A stretch of DNA of 64,000 nt from Hydrogenovibrio sp. 3SP14C1. GTDB lineage: Bacteria > Pseudomonadota > Gammaproteobacteria > Thiomicrospirales > Thiomicrospiraceae. Of this stretch, positions 10,301-19,667 are shown one piece after another (position 1 is the first letter of the stretch; every line of letters begins with the position of its first letter). The DNA lies in NCBI RefSeq assembly GCF_029625905.1, contig NZ_JARTLM010000001.1:1-64000 (forward strand), written 5' to 3'. The translations under genes and the position numbers were made by a program. The notes under the pieces are model-generated. The model worked only from the letters and a program-made list of their open reading frames with translations, made no database searches and was not told the DNA's origin.

Positions 10301-11816
10301 ACAGCTTATCTTTGACTTGAAACAAGTTAACCCGAATGCTTTGGTTTCAGTGAAACTGGTTGCTGAACCAGGCGTTGGGACAATTGCGGCAGGTGTTGCA
10401 AAAGCGTATGCTGATTTAATCACTATTTCAGGGTACGATGGTGGTACAGGGGCAAGCCCACTTACTTCGGTAAAATATGCAGGTAACCCATTTGAAATGG
10501 GGCTTGCTGAAGCGCACCAAGTCTTGCGAGCGAATGATTTGCGTGGACAAGTCATTCTTCAAGCAGACGGTGGGTTAAAAACTGGATTGGATGTTATTAA
10601 AGCAGCTATTTTAGGGGCGGAATCCTTTGGATTCGGTACCGCGCCGATGGTAGCACTTGGATGTAAATACTTGCGTATCTGTCACTTGAATACATGTGCA
10701 GTAGGCGTTGCAACACAAGACGAAAGACTTCGTAAAGAACACTTTATCGGTATGCCAGAAATGGTTATTAACTACTTCCGCTTTGTGGCCGAAGAAACCC
10801 GTGAGTGGCTTGCCAAGTTAGGGGTAGCCAAGCTGGAAGACCTTGTTGGACGTGTTGATCTGCTCAAAATGATTGATAAGCCTTTGACAGATAAACAAAC
10901 CAGTATTGATTTGACACCGTTCATCACGGATGGCGGAGTACCGAAAGACAAACCTCAAACGGTGCAAGTCACTCGTAACAATCCTTGGGATGATGGGCAT
11001 ATCGCAGAAGAAATGGTTAAAACCGTTTTACCGGCAATTGAAAATAAAACCGGTGGAGAATTCGGCTTCCACCTTGTTAATACAGGACGCTCAATTGGCG
11101 CACGTATTTCAGGTGAGATTGCCCAGCGTTATGGAAACAATGGGATGAAAGACAGCCCGATTACGTTATCTCTGACAGGGATTGCCGGTCAATCGTTTGG
11201 GGTATTCAACGTCGACGGCCTAAACCTTCATCTTGAAGGGGATGCGAACGATTACGTTGGTAAAGGAATGTCTGGTGGTGAAATTGTAGTTCGTCCTGTT
11301 AAAGAACATGGCTTCGACCCTCACACAACCCCTATCGTAGGGAATACATGTCTTTACGGCGCAACTGGCGGGAAGCTTTTTGCTAATGGAACCGGTGGGG
11401 AACGTTTTGCCGTTCGTAACTCTGGTGCCACAGCCGTGGTTGAAGGCTTAGGTGACCATGGTTGTGAGTATATGACAGGTGGTTGTGTTGTCAGCTTAGG
11501 GCAAGTTGGCGTCAACTTCGGTGCGGGTATGTCAGGCGGGATGGCTTTCATTCTTGATCTAGACAGAACGTTACCGGATCGTCTAAATACGGAAATGGTT
11601 GAAGCCATTCGCATTGACACTGAGTCAACGGAGCCTTATCGCGTCTACTTATTAGAACTCATTACAGAATATGTTGAAAAAACCGGTAGTCAATTTGGGC
11701 AAGAAGTTATTGATAATTTCAGTCGCTACTTGCATAACTTCTGGTTAGTGAAATCACGCGCCATTAACGTTGAAAAATTATTGGATTTATTCGCTCACGG
11801 CGGTGGCGGGGAATAA
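7335..11816 (+). CDS. gltB: Glutamate synthase (NADPH), large subunit
   Basis: Makes glutamate from glutamine and 2-oxoglutarate, the second half of GS-GOGAT ammonium assimilation. The 1493-residue protein carries an N-terminal class II glutamine amidotransferase domain whose nucleophile is C20, exposed after removal of a 19-residue propeptide as in E. coli GltB. An FMN-binding synthase domain follows, with 3Fe-4S cysteines C1110, C1116 and C1121, and then a C-terminal GXGXG beta-helix domain. A good ribosome site (CAGGAAA) precedes the ATG. gltD follows after 12 bp, so the pair is one operon from the promoter at 7204. Confidence 0.97.
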   Translation: MNSLNSLQGLYSPEFERENCGFGMIAQMDDKPSHWAVQTAIESLANMTHRGGVAADCCTGDGCGLLIKKPNAFLRQEAKDLGFTLSENYASGMIFLNQDADKAAFARAELEKALESKGLSIAGWRKVPVASEVLGAQAAGMEPLIEQVYINAPVEMSDADFNRALFVARRKTEMAVEPNDETFYIASLHSQLISYKGLVMPKELPEFYLDLKDERFESSLVSYHQRFSTNTLPQWRLAQPFRFLAHNGELNTIKGNRNWALARQSKFDTPLIPELPDLKPLVAQEGSDSNSLDNMLEVLMMGDMPVFQALRLLIPPAWQNMPHMDPDLKAFLEYNSMHMEPWDGPAGMVINTGKYAICGVDRNGLRPTRYVITKDRHITFASEIGVYNYAPEDVVEKGRLKPGQVIAVDLEAGKLLMPEDIDAGLKAAKPYREWMDKGYMHLEERLDTEDHTFNWDSNQADIYQKYYQVTFEERDQVIRVLAEAGQEATGSMGDDAPLPVFSHKERSVFDYFRQMFAQVTNPPIDPLRENIVMSLNTCFGRELNMFDEGEDHARRLESQSPILSPSMMKHLTSIVDDNYRNQRISLHYTPETSDLKSATIAVCDQAVEAVKNGVTLLILSDLNIEKGLITVPAAMATGAVHHRLISEGLRPEANIIVETGTARDPHHYAVLFGYGATAVYPYLAYESLQDMIRTKELDEKVGISEYIKNYRKGINKGLFKILSKMGISTITSYRGSQLFEAVGLSKEIVDLCFKGTPTRIEGTRFKHLEADLIKLSKYAFNPRKFLKPGGLLKYIHGGEYHAYNPDVVNYLREAVQKGDQIAYNKFAKLVNERPAMTVRDLITFKDQLNPIELSEVEPVESIYKRFDSAGISLGALSPEAHEALAIAMNRIGARSNSGEGAEDPARYGTEKMSKIKQIASGRFGVTAHYLRNAEVLQIKVAQGAKPGEGGQLPGHKVDATIAKLRHSVEGVTLISPPPHHDIYSIEDLAQLIFDLKQVNPNALVSVKLVAEPGVGTIAAGVAKAYADLITISGYDGGTGASPLTSVKYAGNPFEMGLAEAHQVLRANDLRGQVILQADGGLKTGLDVIKAAILGAESFGFGTAPMVALGCKYLRICHLNTCAVGVATQDERLRKEHFIGMPEMVINYFRFVAEETREWLAKLGVAKLEDLVGRVDLLKMIDKPLTDKQTSIDLTPFITDGGVPKDKPQTVQVTRNNPWDDGHIAEEMVKTVLPAIENKTGGEFGFHLVNTGRSIGARISGEIAQRYGNNGMKDSPITLSLTGIAGQSFGVFNVDGLNLHLEGDANDYVGKGMSGGEIVVRPVKEHGFDPHTTPIVGNTCLYGATGGKLFANGTGGERFAVRNSGATAVVEGLGDHGCEYMTGGCVVSLGQVGVNFGAGMSGGMAFILDLDRTLPDRLNTEMVEAIRIDTESTEPYRVYLLELITEYVEKTGSQFGQEVIDNFSRYLHNFWLVKSRAINVEKLLDLFAHGGGGE

Positions 11817-13241
<1,425 letters not shown>

Positions 13242-13267
13242 TCATTCGGATTGTTATCGAACGGCAC

Positions 13268-13296
13268 AAAAAAGGCAGCTTTTAGCTGCCTTTTTT
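13268..13296 (+). terminator. gltBD terminator
   Basis: AAAAAAGGCAGCT-TTT-AGCTGCCTTTTTT is a perfect stem with a T-run, 26 bp after the gltD stop. It does not use the CCAGGCCTGG core, which lies separately 25 bp further on. Confidence 0.92.
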
Positions 13297-13320
13297 ATTA
13301 CCTGATTTTATTAATTCTGA

Positions 13321-13330
13321 CCAGGCCTGG
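13321..13330. repeat. CCAGGCCTGG palindrome beside a separate terminator
   Basis: The exact 10-mer lies between the gltD terminator and the convergent ccoS stop, followed by CTATTTTTTA. Flanking bases pair poorly (only the palindrome itself can fold), so this copy contributes little to termination beyond the adjacent terminator. Confidence 0.85.
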
Positions 13331-13345
13331 CTATTTTTTAGTGAC

Positions 13346-13576
13346 TCAGGAAGGTTTATCTTCTTTTAACTCTTTTGGATGCTCTGAAGCGTCAGCTGAA
13401 TTTACTTCCGCATCTTTCTTCTTTAGCTCTTCATCAAACTCATCATCCATAAATATACTATTTGCAGCACCATCTAAATCGTCAAACTGACCCGATTTCG
13501 CCATCCAAATAAACACCACGACCACTAAAAAACCAAAGAAGAGCATCATGGGAATTAATCCAAATACAACATCCAT
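13346..13576 (-). CDS. ccoS: cbb3 oxidase maturation protein CcoS
   Basis: A small membrane protein needed in other bacteria to put heme and copper into the cbb3 oxidase. The 76-residue product has one N-terminal membrane span (about residues 5-26) followed by AKSGQFDDLDGAANSIFMDD, the conserved CcoS segment. An acidic, lysine-rich tail follows. It is last in the ccoGHIS stretch, 15 bp after ccoI. Confidence 0.93.
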   Translation of the reverse strand: MDVVFGLIPMMLFFGFLVVVVFIWMAKSGQFDDLDGAANSIFMDDEFDEELKKKDAEVNSADASEHPKELKEDKPS

Positions 13577-13591
13577 ATACTTTTCCTTCTC

Positions 13592-16090
13592 TTATTTAGA
13601 TTGTGATTGTAAAAATTTTTGACGACGCTTCGCAATGGCTTTTTTACTATAAAACGATCGAATACGAGCAGCATTCCCAATAACCACCAAACTACTTAAT
13701 GGCATTGTGATAGCAGCAATCAACGGAGTTAACATGGCTGCCATCGCCAAAGGCACTAAGGTAATATTATAAATAATTGAACTGGCAATATTTTCTTTAA
13801 TCGTTTTCAGGGTTCGTTCCGACAAATCAATCGCTGTATCGACAGACAACAACTCATTATTTAACAAGACTATGTCTGCACAATCCATGGAAACATCGGT
13901 TCCAGATCCCAGCGCAATACTGACGTTTGCACGAGCCATGGCGGGCGCATCATTAATACCATCCCCAACCATGGCAACCATTTCGCCATTGCTTTGGAAG
14001 CTCTGAATTGCAAGGTGTTTTTGTTCAGGTAACACTTCAGCCTGCAATTCCATTCCGCCCAGTCTTTCAGCAACTGTTTCGGCAACCAGCTGGCGATCCC
14101 CACTTAACAACGTCACTTTTTTACCACGTTGCTTAAGGCGCTGAATCATTTCAGCCGCATCGTCACGAATCTCATCTTCTAAGAATAAAATCGCCACAAT
14201 CCGATTATTTTGCGCAACCCACACACTGGTTTGACCTTGCTGAGCTTTATCCGCTTCAAGCGTACGCAGGGTATCAGGAATTCGTAAATTATAGCCTTCT
14301 AACCACTGAGCTGTTCCGATCTGATAATGTCGATCTTGAAGCTTCGCCTCTACCCCTTTTCCAGGATGTGCTTGAAAATAGGTCGTCGTCATATCTAACG
14401 TTTTGAGTTCGGGAGACTGAGCCTGCAGCCCCTGTACAATAGCTTTACCTAAAGAGTGTTCCGAATGAAACTCGACTCGAACTAAGTCTTTCAATAGCTC
14501 CTCTTCGTTCTCAACTTCATGTAATGTGTAATCCTTGAGCTGCATCTGCCCTTTCGTTAAGGTGCCCGTCTTGTCAAATACAAAATGATCAATGTGATTT
14601 AGAATTTCCAGTACGGCACCATTTTTAATCAATATACCGTTTTGTGCTGAAACACCTGAAGCTACCGCCGTTGCCATAGGAGTCGCTAACCCGAACGCAC
14701 AAGGGCAAGTAATAATTAAAACAGACGTAGCTGCGATCATAGCAGTTTCTAAATCAGCACTGACAATCCAATAAACAAAACTTAATGTTGCTAACGCGAT
14801 GACGACGGAAACGAACCAAGGCATAATTTTTTCGGCTGTACACTGAATAGGGGCTTTTGAGCCTTGCGCATCCTCAACCATATGGACGATTCTACCCAAT
14901 AGGGTATTTTGTAAAATAGACTTCACTTTTATGGATAATGCACCATCCAAATTAATCGTTCCAGCCGAAACATTGGAAGCCACTGCTTTAAAGACTTCCC
15001 GTGACTCACCACTCAACATGGACTCATTCACATTTCCTGAGCCTTCGATAACCTCGCCATCAACTGGTATTTGATCTCCAGGCTTGACGAGCACCACGTC
15101 ATCAACCTTAAGCTTTCTGACGGGCATCACTTCAATTCCTTCTGCCGTTTTAAGCCGAGCGACTTTAGGCTGTAGATCCATGAGTCGTCGTGTCGAATCA
15201 ATGGCTTTATTTTTTGAGATGGCTTCTAGATAACGTCCTATTAACAGTAAAAACATAAAGTCGATCATCGTGTCATAATAGACATTGCCAGGGTGTAACG
15301 GGTCAACTGTGACCCAGAAGGAATAGAAATACGTCGTTAAAATACCCAACGAAATGGAAACATCCATGCCAATGGAACGAGATTTTAATGAAGTGATTGC
15401 ACCTGATAAGAAGGGTTTACCTGAATAGGCGAGTGTAATCGTCGCAATGATAAACTCAATCCAATGAAAGTAGGGTCTGAACTCTGTGTCCTGATCTGCA
15501 CCGGCATAAAGCGCCACTGAAAACCACATGACATTCATCATTGCAAAACCGGCAAACCCGAGTCGATAAAGTAAATCCCGATTTGCTTTGCGGAAAGCTT
15601 CCTCACTACTGGAAGCATCATAAGGGGTTGCATCATACCCCACTCTATTCAACTCTTGAATAATTTCCGAAAGCTTAATTTTGTCGTTATTCCAGCGCAA
15701 CTTAATTTGCTTGTTGGTGAAATTGACTTTTGCCATTTGCACGCCATCCAACTTAGCTAGCGTATGCTCAATCAGCCAAATACAAGCGGCACAATGAATA
15801 GCTTCTGAAATGAGTGTAATTTCACGCTTTTGATCCAGTTCACTCACATATTGAGATTGAACTTCATCATAATCGAAAAACTCAACATCTTTATTCGGCG
15901 GCGGCGGAGGTGAAAAAAGCTCACCATCTGGTGTTCTTCGATAAAAACTCTCTAACCCGGCTTCATGAATGGCTTCGCAAACCCCAGCACAGCCATGACA
16001 ACAAAATTCTTTTTCGGCTTGATTGATTTTACGAAGGATCAGGGCTCCCTGGTTAATGCCTTGTCCGCAGTGGTAGCATGATTGGTTCAT
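13592..16090 (-). CDS. ccoI: Copper-transporting P-type ATPase for cbb3 oxidase assembly
   Basis: An inner-membrane copper pump that supplies copper for the CcoN CuB centre. The 832-residue protein begins with a cysteine-rich zone (C5, C8, C30, C31, C34). A heavy-metal-associated domain follows with the metal site CAAC at 100-103. It then has eight predicted membrane spans, the channel motif CPC at 462-464, the phosphorylation motif DKTGT starting at D506, and GDGINDAP near the C-terminus. The extended N-terminus is typical of the FixI/CcoI (CopA2-like) subgroup. ccoH lies 10 bp upstream and ccoS 15 bp downstream. Confidence 0.95.
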   Translation of the reverse strand: MNQSCYHCGQGINQGALILRKINQAEKEFCCHGCAGVCEAIHEAGLESFYRRTPDGELFSPPPPPNKDVEFFDYDEVQSQYVSELDQKREITLISEAIHCAACIWLIEHTLAKLDGVQMAKVNFTNKQIKLRWNNDKIKLSEIIQELNRVGYDATPYDASSSEEAFRKANRDLLYRLGFAGFAMMNVMWFSVALYAGADQDTEFRPYFHWIEFIIATITLAYSGKPFLSGAITSLKSRSIGMDVSISLGILTTYFYSFWVTVDPLHPGNVYYDTMIDFMFLLLIGRYLEAISKNKAIDSTRRLMDLQPKVARLKTAEGIEVMPVRKLKVDDVVLVKPGDQIPVDGEVIEGSGNVNESMLSGESREVFKAVASNVSAGTINLDGALSIKVKSILQNTLLGRIVHMVEDAQGSKAPIQCTAEKIMPWFVSVVIALATLSFVYWIVSADLETAMIAATSVLIITCPCAFGLATPMATAVASGVSAQNGILIKNGAVLEILNHIDHFVFDKTGTLTKGQMQLKDYTLHEVENEEELLKDLVRVEFHSEHSLGKAIVQGLQAQSPELKTLDMTTTYFQAHPGKGVEAKLQDRHYQIGTAQWLEGYNLRIPDTLRTLEADKAQQGQTSVWVAQNNRIVAILFLEDEIRDDAAEMIQRLKQRGKKVTLLSGDRQLVAETVAERLGGMELQAEVLPEQKHLAIQSFQSNGEMVAMVGDGINDAPAMARANVSIALGSGTDVSMDCADIVLLNNELLSVDTAIDLSERTLKTIKENIASSIIYNITLVPLAMAAMLTPLIAAITMPLSSLVVIGNAARIRSFYSKKAIAKRRQKFLQSQSK

Positions 16091-16100
16091 AAAAACTTGC

Positions 16101-16646
16101 CTAAGAGGCGTCTTGAACCATGATTGAGCGGCCTAAATTAAAAACTTCTTCCCCTTTAGTCACTTCCATGACTAAATCATATTTACCTTTTAAAGGTAAG
16201 TTTACAGTCGCGCTATAAATACCTGTTTGACCCGTTGATTGAAAAGGTAAGTGACCATCATATTTTTTATTGGAAGGGCGATAGTAATACAGTACAGCGG
16301 TATCAACATCAAATGGTTGTCCTTTTTTATCCAACACTTTTACTGTGACGACTTGGTCCTCTCCTGCCTTTAAGAGCGGAAGGTCAATATTAAATTGCCA
16401 GCCGAGATCTTCCATGTGCTTTCTTTTTGCAATAATAGCACCCATATTTTTTCCCTTCTCGTAAAAGTCAGGAATGGTTAAGCCAGGAGCCGTTACAATT
16501 GCCATACTCACCATGAAAAAGTTTACGGTTAGGACAACTACTAGAATTAGAAGCCACCCAATCACAAATGGATTCTTCCAAGCAACACTCCAATCACGCT
16601 TATCTTTTTTAGCAGAAGAGTCTGCTTTATCTTTAATATTTTCCAA
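16101..16646 (-). CDS. ccoH: cbb3 oxidase assembly protein CcoH (FixH family)
   Basis: A single-span membrane protein that helps assemble cbb3 oxidase. From the chosen start it has 181 residues: a charged N-terminus, one membrane segment ([20 protein letters not shown]) and a periplasmic FixH domain (DFYEKGK, then a beta-rich region). The longest frame opens at 16715, but that would translate a hairpin and promoter. The TTG at 16644-16646 is preceded at 7-bp spacing by a perfect GGAGG and is in frame, so I take it as the start. ccoI follows after 10 bp. Confidence 0.9.
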   Translation of the reverse strand: MENIKDKADSSAKKDKRDWSVAWKNPFVIGWLLILVVVLTVNFFMVSMAIVTAPGLTIPDFYEKGKNMGAIIAKRKHMEDLGWQFNIDLPLLKAGEDQVVTVKVLDKKGQPFDVDTAVLYYYRPSNKKYDGHLPFQSTGQTGIYSATVNLPLKGKYDLVMEVTKGEEVFNLGRSIMVQDAS

Positions 16647-16660
16647 GGATTTTCCTCCAT

Positions 16661-16683
16661 AAAAAAGGCCCTGATTAAGGGCC
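16661..16683 (-). terminator. Hairpin with T-run just upstream of ccoH
   Basis: On the minus strand GGCCCT-TAATC-AGGGCC is followed by TTTTTT and then the ccoH GGAGG. As an intrinsic terminator it would end ccoG transcripts. It also starts about where a transcript from the TATAAT at 16686-16691 would begin, so it could instead be a 5' stem on the ccoHIS message. Which role it plays cannot be settled by reading. Confidence 0.7.
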
Positions 16684-16685
16684 AA

Positions 16686-16712
16686 ATTATACCTGAATTT
16701 CAGGAATGACAA
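16686..16712 (-). promoter_or_regulatory. Candidate ccoHIS promoter with palindromic operator in its spacer
   Basis: On the minus strand, TTGTCA (16707-16712) and a perfect TATAAT (16686-16691) are 15 bp apart. The spacer is almost filled by CCTGAA-A-TTCAGG (16692-16704), a perfect 6-bp inverted repeat. A spacer this short plus a dyad between -35 and -10 suggests a regulated promoter. The regulator is unknown. Confidence 0.5.
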
Positions 16713-16736
16713 CATCGCTAGTTTATTGAAATACTC

Positions 16737-18206
16737 TTAACGCATTCGCGGACCAATAAACATACTTTCATAGGTTTCCCTGATATTAGGATTATTCATA
16801 TCTTGCACTGTGATTTGGATTGGGGTATTCGCACTGGTCAAATCTTTCTTAGGAATTTTAACCAAGAGTGTAGCGGTACCCACATTTCCAGGTGATACGT
16901 GCATCACTTTATCGACAATATAGATCAAACTATCTGGTCCTGTGACTGTTATTTTTGCGGCAATTGGTTCATTACTTTTATCTACAACCTTGACGTAGTA
17001 TTTATTTTGAATCGTACGATCACTCATCTGAACAAATAAAGGCGCTCTTTCATGAAGCACTTTGACATCAATAGGGGACATTGTTGTTAAGCCCCATATC
17101 ATGGCCGCTGCTGCGAAGGTCATAATTGAGGTATAAACCAATACTCGAGGGCGTTTGTAGAAAGGAATAAATGGCTTCCCTGCAAACTCTGCTAAGGATG
17201 CGTAACGAATCAATCCTTTCGGTTTTTTAATTTTTTCCATGACCGAGTCACATGCATCAATACAAAGGCCACAGGTTATGCAACCAAACTGCTGACCTTT
17301 ACGAATATCAACGCCTGTTGGGCACACTGCCACACATAAGTTACAGTCAATACAATCTCCAAGTTTAGGCGCTTCTTCTCCCGGCTTAACTCGTTTTATT
17401 CGGCCTCGAGGTTCACCTCGGTCAATATCATAAGTTGGCACGACCGTTTCCGTATCAATCATTGCGCCTTGAATACGCGCATAAGGACAGAAACCAATGC
17501 AAACTTGTTCACGCATAAAACCTGCAAAGAAAAAGGTCGCTGCAGCTAGCCCTAAAATGATAGTGGTTTCTGTGGCAGTCCAATCCAGGGTAAATAATCG
17601 TTCCCATAACCCTAAAGCAGGATCAAAATATGCAACAAAACTAAATCCCGTCATAAAAGCAATAACACCCCATGCAATCCATTTTGGGATTTTCTTGCTA
17701 AGCTTATTAAAACTAACAGGAGATTGATCAAGTTTTACACGTTTGTTAGGCAAACCTTCAAATTTTTCTTCCAACCAAGTAAACACATCTACCCAGACGG
17801 TATGGAAACAAGCATATCCACACCACATTCGACCAGCGACAGCCGTGGTGGCGGCTAATAATAGCGCGAAGAAAAGCAAAATCATGGCTAAGATCCAAAT
17901 ATCCTGTGGCAGCACGGTAATACCAAAAAAGTGAAACTGTCTGTTTGCTAAATCAAATAAAATTGCCTGACGGTCATCCCAACGCAGATAAGGACCAATA
18001 AAAAGAGACAACCACATTGCAGCTACAATCCACTTTATTGTTCGGAAAGTTCCTCCCATCCGCTTGGCATGGACAGTTCCTTCAGTATGCACTGTTAAAA
18101 GCTCCACACCGATATGCTGCAAATTTTTATTTGAAGTATCCAAGTCATCCAACAAAGACTTAGTTTGTGAACTGTTGGTATATTCCGTATTGTGTTCTTC
18201 TGACAT
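16737..18206 (-). CDS. ccoG: cbb3 oxidase accessory protein CcoG (RdxA/FixG), 4Fe-4S
   Basis: A membrane protein implicated in copper reduction for cbb3 oxidase assembly. The 489-residue protein has several membrane spans and FixG-type cysteine motifs CGYACFHTVW and CIGFCPYARIQG. A ferredoxin domain follows with two cysteine sets (CIDCNLCVAVCP and CITCGLCIDACD), and a periplasmic beta-domain closes the protein. It follows the cbb3 structural genes on the same strand but after a terminator at 18301, so it may be separately transcribed. Confidence 0.94.
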   Translation of the reverse strand: MSEEHNTEYTNSSQTKSLLDDLDTSNKNLQHIGVELLTVHTEGTVHAKRMGGTFRTIKWIVAAMWLSLFIGPYLRWDDRQAILFDLANRQFHFFGITVLPQDIWILAMILLFFALLLAATTAVAGRMWCGYACFHTVWVDVFTWLEEKFEGLPNKRVKLDQSPVSFNKLSKKIPKWIAWGVIAFMTGFSFVAYFDPALGLWERLFTLDWTATETTIILGLAAATFFFAGFMREQVCIGFCPYARIQGAMIDTETVVPTYDIDRGEPRGRIKRVKPGEEAPKLGDCIDCNLCVAVCPTGVDIRKGQQFGCITCGLCIDACDSVMEKIKKPKGLIRYASLAEFAGKPFIPFYKRPRVLVYTSIMTFAAAAMIWGLTTMSPIDVKVLHERAPLFVQMSDRTIQNKYYVKVVDKSNEPIAAKITVTGPDSLIYIVDKVMHVSPGNVGTATLLVKIPKKDLTSANTPIQITVQDMNNPNIRETYESMFIGPRMR

Positions 18207-18300
18207 ATTTAATCCTTAATCGTCATTTATGCGTTGGATAGATTCTATAAAAAATATTACTCTAGGCATAAATAATATTTTTTATACATACTGATAAACG

Positions 18301-18327
18301 AAAAAAGGCCTAATTTTATTAGGCCTT
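18301..18327 (-). terminator. Terminator between cbb3 structural genes and ccoG
   Basis: AAAGGCCTAAT-TTTA-TTAGGCCTTT is nearly perfect and followed on the minus strand by TTTTTTCG. It sits just after the stop of the 45-residue ORF, closing a ccoNOQP-plus-small-ORF transcript. Confidence 0.88.
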
Positions 18328-18356
18328 TATTTAACTGATTAACTTAACACTTTTGG

Positions 18357-18494
18357 TTAAGAATCTTTTTCATCTTTTTCCAATCCTTCCATAGCACGTG
18401 TTGCTTTCCAAGCAAAACCAATTAAGGCAACGATTGAAAAAACCAAAGCGGCAATAGAACCCCATAGAACCCAGTCACTATTTAAATCATTCAT
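18357..18494 (-). CDS. Small single-span membrane protein in the cbb3 operon
   Basis: A 45-residue ORF. After the N-terminal MNDLNSDW come a hydrophobic span (about residues 9-29) and a charged tail ending EKDEKDS. A strong ribosome site, AAGGAG, lies 6 bp before the ATG, and a terminator follows the stop. It sits between ccoP and ccoG on the same strand, 69 bp after ccoP. Location, topology and size recall small accessory cbb3 subunits such as CcoM of Pseudomonas stutzeri, but I recognise no sequence identity to any named family. It is distinct from ccoQ, which is also present. Confidence 0.8.
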   Translation of the reverse strand: MNDLNSDWVLWGSIAALVFSIVALIGFAWKATRAMEGLEKDEKDS

Positions 18495-18507
18495 TTCTGT
18501 CTCCTTA

Positions 18508-18521
18508 TTGACATCAATCAA
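18508..18521. promoter_or_regulatory. FNR-like dyad before the 45-residue ORF
   Basis: TTGAC-ATCA-ATCAA matches the FNR/ANR consensus TTGAT-N4-ATCAA at nine of ten positions. It sits directly upstream of the AAGGAG ribosome site of the small ORF. About four such 9/10 matches are expected by chance in a window of this size (hand estimate), so the position inside an oxidase locus is the only support. Confidence 0.3.
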
Positions 18522-18533
18522 TCTACTTAAGGA

Positions 18534-18560
18534 TAAAGAGAGCAGTTGCTCTCTCTTTAT
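18534..18560 (-). other. Stem-loop after ccoP
   Basis: TAAAGAGAGCA / TGCTCTCTCTTTA can form a stem of about ten pairs, starting 3 bp beyond the ccoP stop. On the minus strand it is followed by TTTATCC rather than a long T-run, so it looks more like an mRNA-stabilising or processing stem than a full terminator. Confidence 0.55.
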
Positions 18561-18563
18561 ATT

Positions 18564-19463
18564 TTACTGACCGCCGCCAAGCGAATAAACATAAACTGCT
18601 AGGCGCTTAATGTTAACTTCTGGATCGGGTAAACGCTCTTTAAAGGCAGGCATCACTGCTTTACGAGTATTTTCAGTTAACTCGCCACCTTTCTTAACAT
18701 TCACACCATAAGTAATGGTTTTGATGACTTCATCTCGATCGCCACTGAAGCGCCATACACCATCGGTTAGGTTTGTCGCCCCAGCAGGTGCTAATGGCTT
18801 ACCAGCCGGACCATGACAAGCTAAACACATACCTTTTGTATAAGCAGCTTTACCAGGTGCATATTTTGATTGATCTGCTTTACCTTCACTTAAAGCGATA
18901 ACATAATCAGCAACTTGTACAATTTCTTTATCTGTTAAGTTCCCCATCATCCCTCTAGCAGGCATGTTACCAACACGTCCGTTTGAAATCGATGCTTTAA
19001 TTTGAGAAGGTTTACCCCCCCACAACCAATCATCATCGGCAAGTACTGGAAAATTAGGATTACCTTGTCCACCTGCACCATGACATGCTGCACAGTAGTC
19101 ACCAAAAAGTACTTTTGACGTTTTTACTGCATAGGTTTTCAGCTCATCATTTTTAAGAATCTCATCAACTGATAAGGCAGCCAACTGTTCTTCTTGGTCT
19201 GCAAATTTTGCTTTACGCCAATTTTCAAGAACCGCTTTGTCTTCTTTGTACTCTTCAATCTGAGTCCAACCAGCCAGACCTTCAAAATGAGAATCTTTTA
19301 ACGGAATTGTCGGGTAATACAATGCGTAAAAAATCATCATTACAAAACCAGCATATAAAGACAACATCCACCATAATGGAGGCGGGTTATCTAATTCACG
19401 AATATCTTCATCCCAAATGTGACCAGTATTCCCTTCATCTGGCCAAGGATTATTATGTGCCAT
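18564..19463 (-). CDS. ccoP: cbb3 cytochrome c oxidase, diheme subunit III
   Basis: Carries electrons toward the catalytic subunit of the cbb3 oxidase. The 299-residue protein has one N-terminal membrane span (about residues 30-50) and two cytochrome c domains with heme sites CAACH (124-128) and CLACH (213-217). Candidate axial methionines lie in GNMPARGMMG and AVMPAF. It is anchored in the inner membrane with heme domains in the periplasm. It follows ccoQ by 21 bp. Confidence 0.96.
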   Translation of the reverse strand: MAHNNPWPDEGNTGHIWDEDIRELDNPPPLWWMLSLYAGFVMMIFYALYYPTIPLKDSHFEGLAGWTQIEEYKEDKAVLENWRKAKFADQEEQLAALSVDEILKNDELKTYAVKTSKVLFGDYCAACHGAGGQGNPNFPVLADDDWLWGGKPSQIKASISNGRVGNMPARGMMGNLTDKEIVQVADYVIALSEGKADQSKYAPGKAAYTKGMCLACHGPAGKPLAPAGATNLTDGVWRFSGDRDEVIKTITYGVNVKKGGELTENTRKAVMPAFKERLPDPEVNIKRLAVYVYSLGGGQ

Positions 19464-19484
19464 ATTTATTCTCCTCAGAATAAT

Positions 19485-19667
19485 TTAATCTTCATCTAGT
19501 ATTTTGAATTTTTCCTGCTCTAATTCTTTCTTTTTACTAGGACGTAATGTCCTAGCAAAGGTATAGAGCATGCCAAAAAACACGACCACCGTAATAATAA
19601 GGCCAGCCCAATCCGAGCCTGTCATTGCTGACCAATCGGTATCAAGGTAGGCTTCAAGATTACTCAC
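19485..19667 (-). CDS. ccoQ: cbb3 oxidase small subunit CcoQ (FixQ)
   Basis: A 60-residue protein with one membrane span ([16 protein letters not shown]) and a charged cytoplasmic tail ([13 protein letters not shown]), the typical CcoQ form. CcoQ stabilises the oxidase complex in other species. It overlaps the end of ccoO by 8 bp, pointing to coupled translation. Confidence 0.93.
   Translation of the reverse strand: MSNLEAYLDTDWSAMTGSDWAGLIITVVVFFGMLYTFARTLRPSKKKELEQEKFKILDED

Noticed and set aside
16647-16715. N-terminal extension of ccoH to 16715
   Set aside because: It would translate the promoter and hairpin; GGAGG lies directly before the in-frame TTG at 16644-16646.
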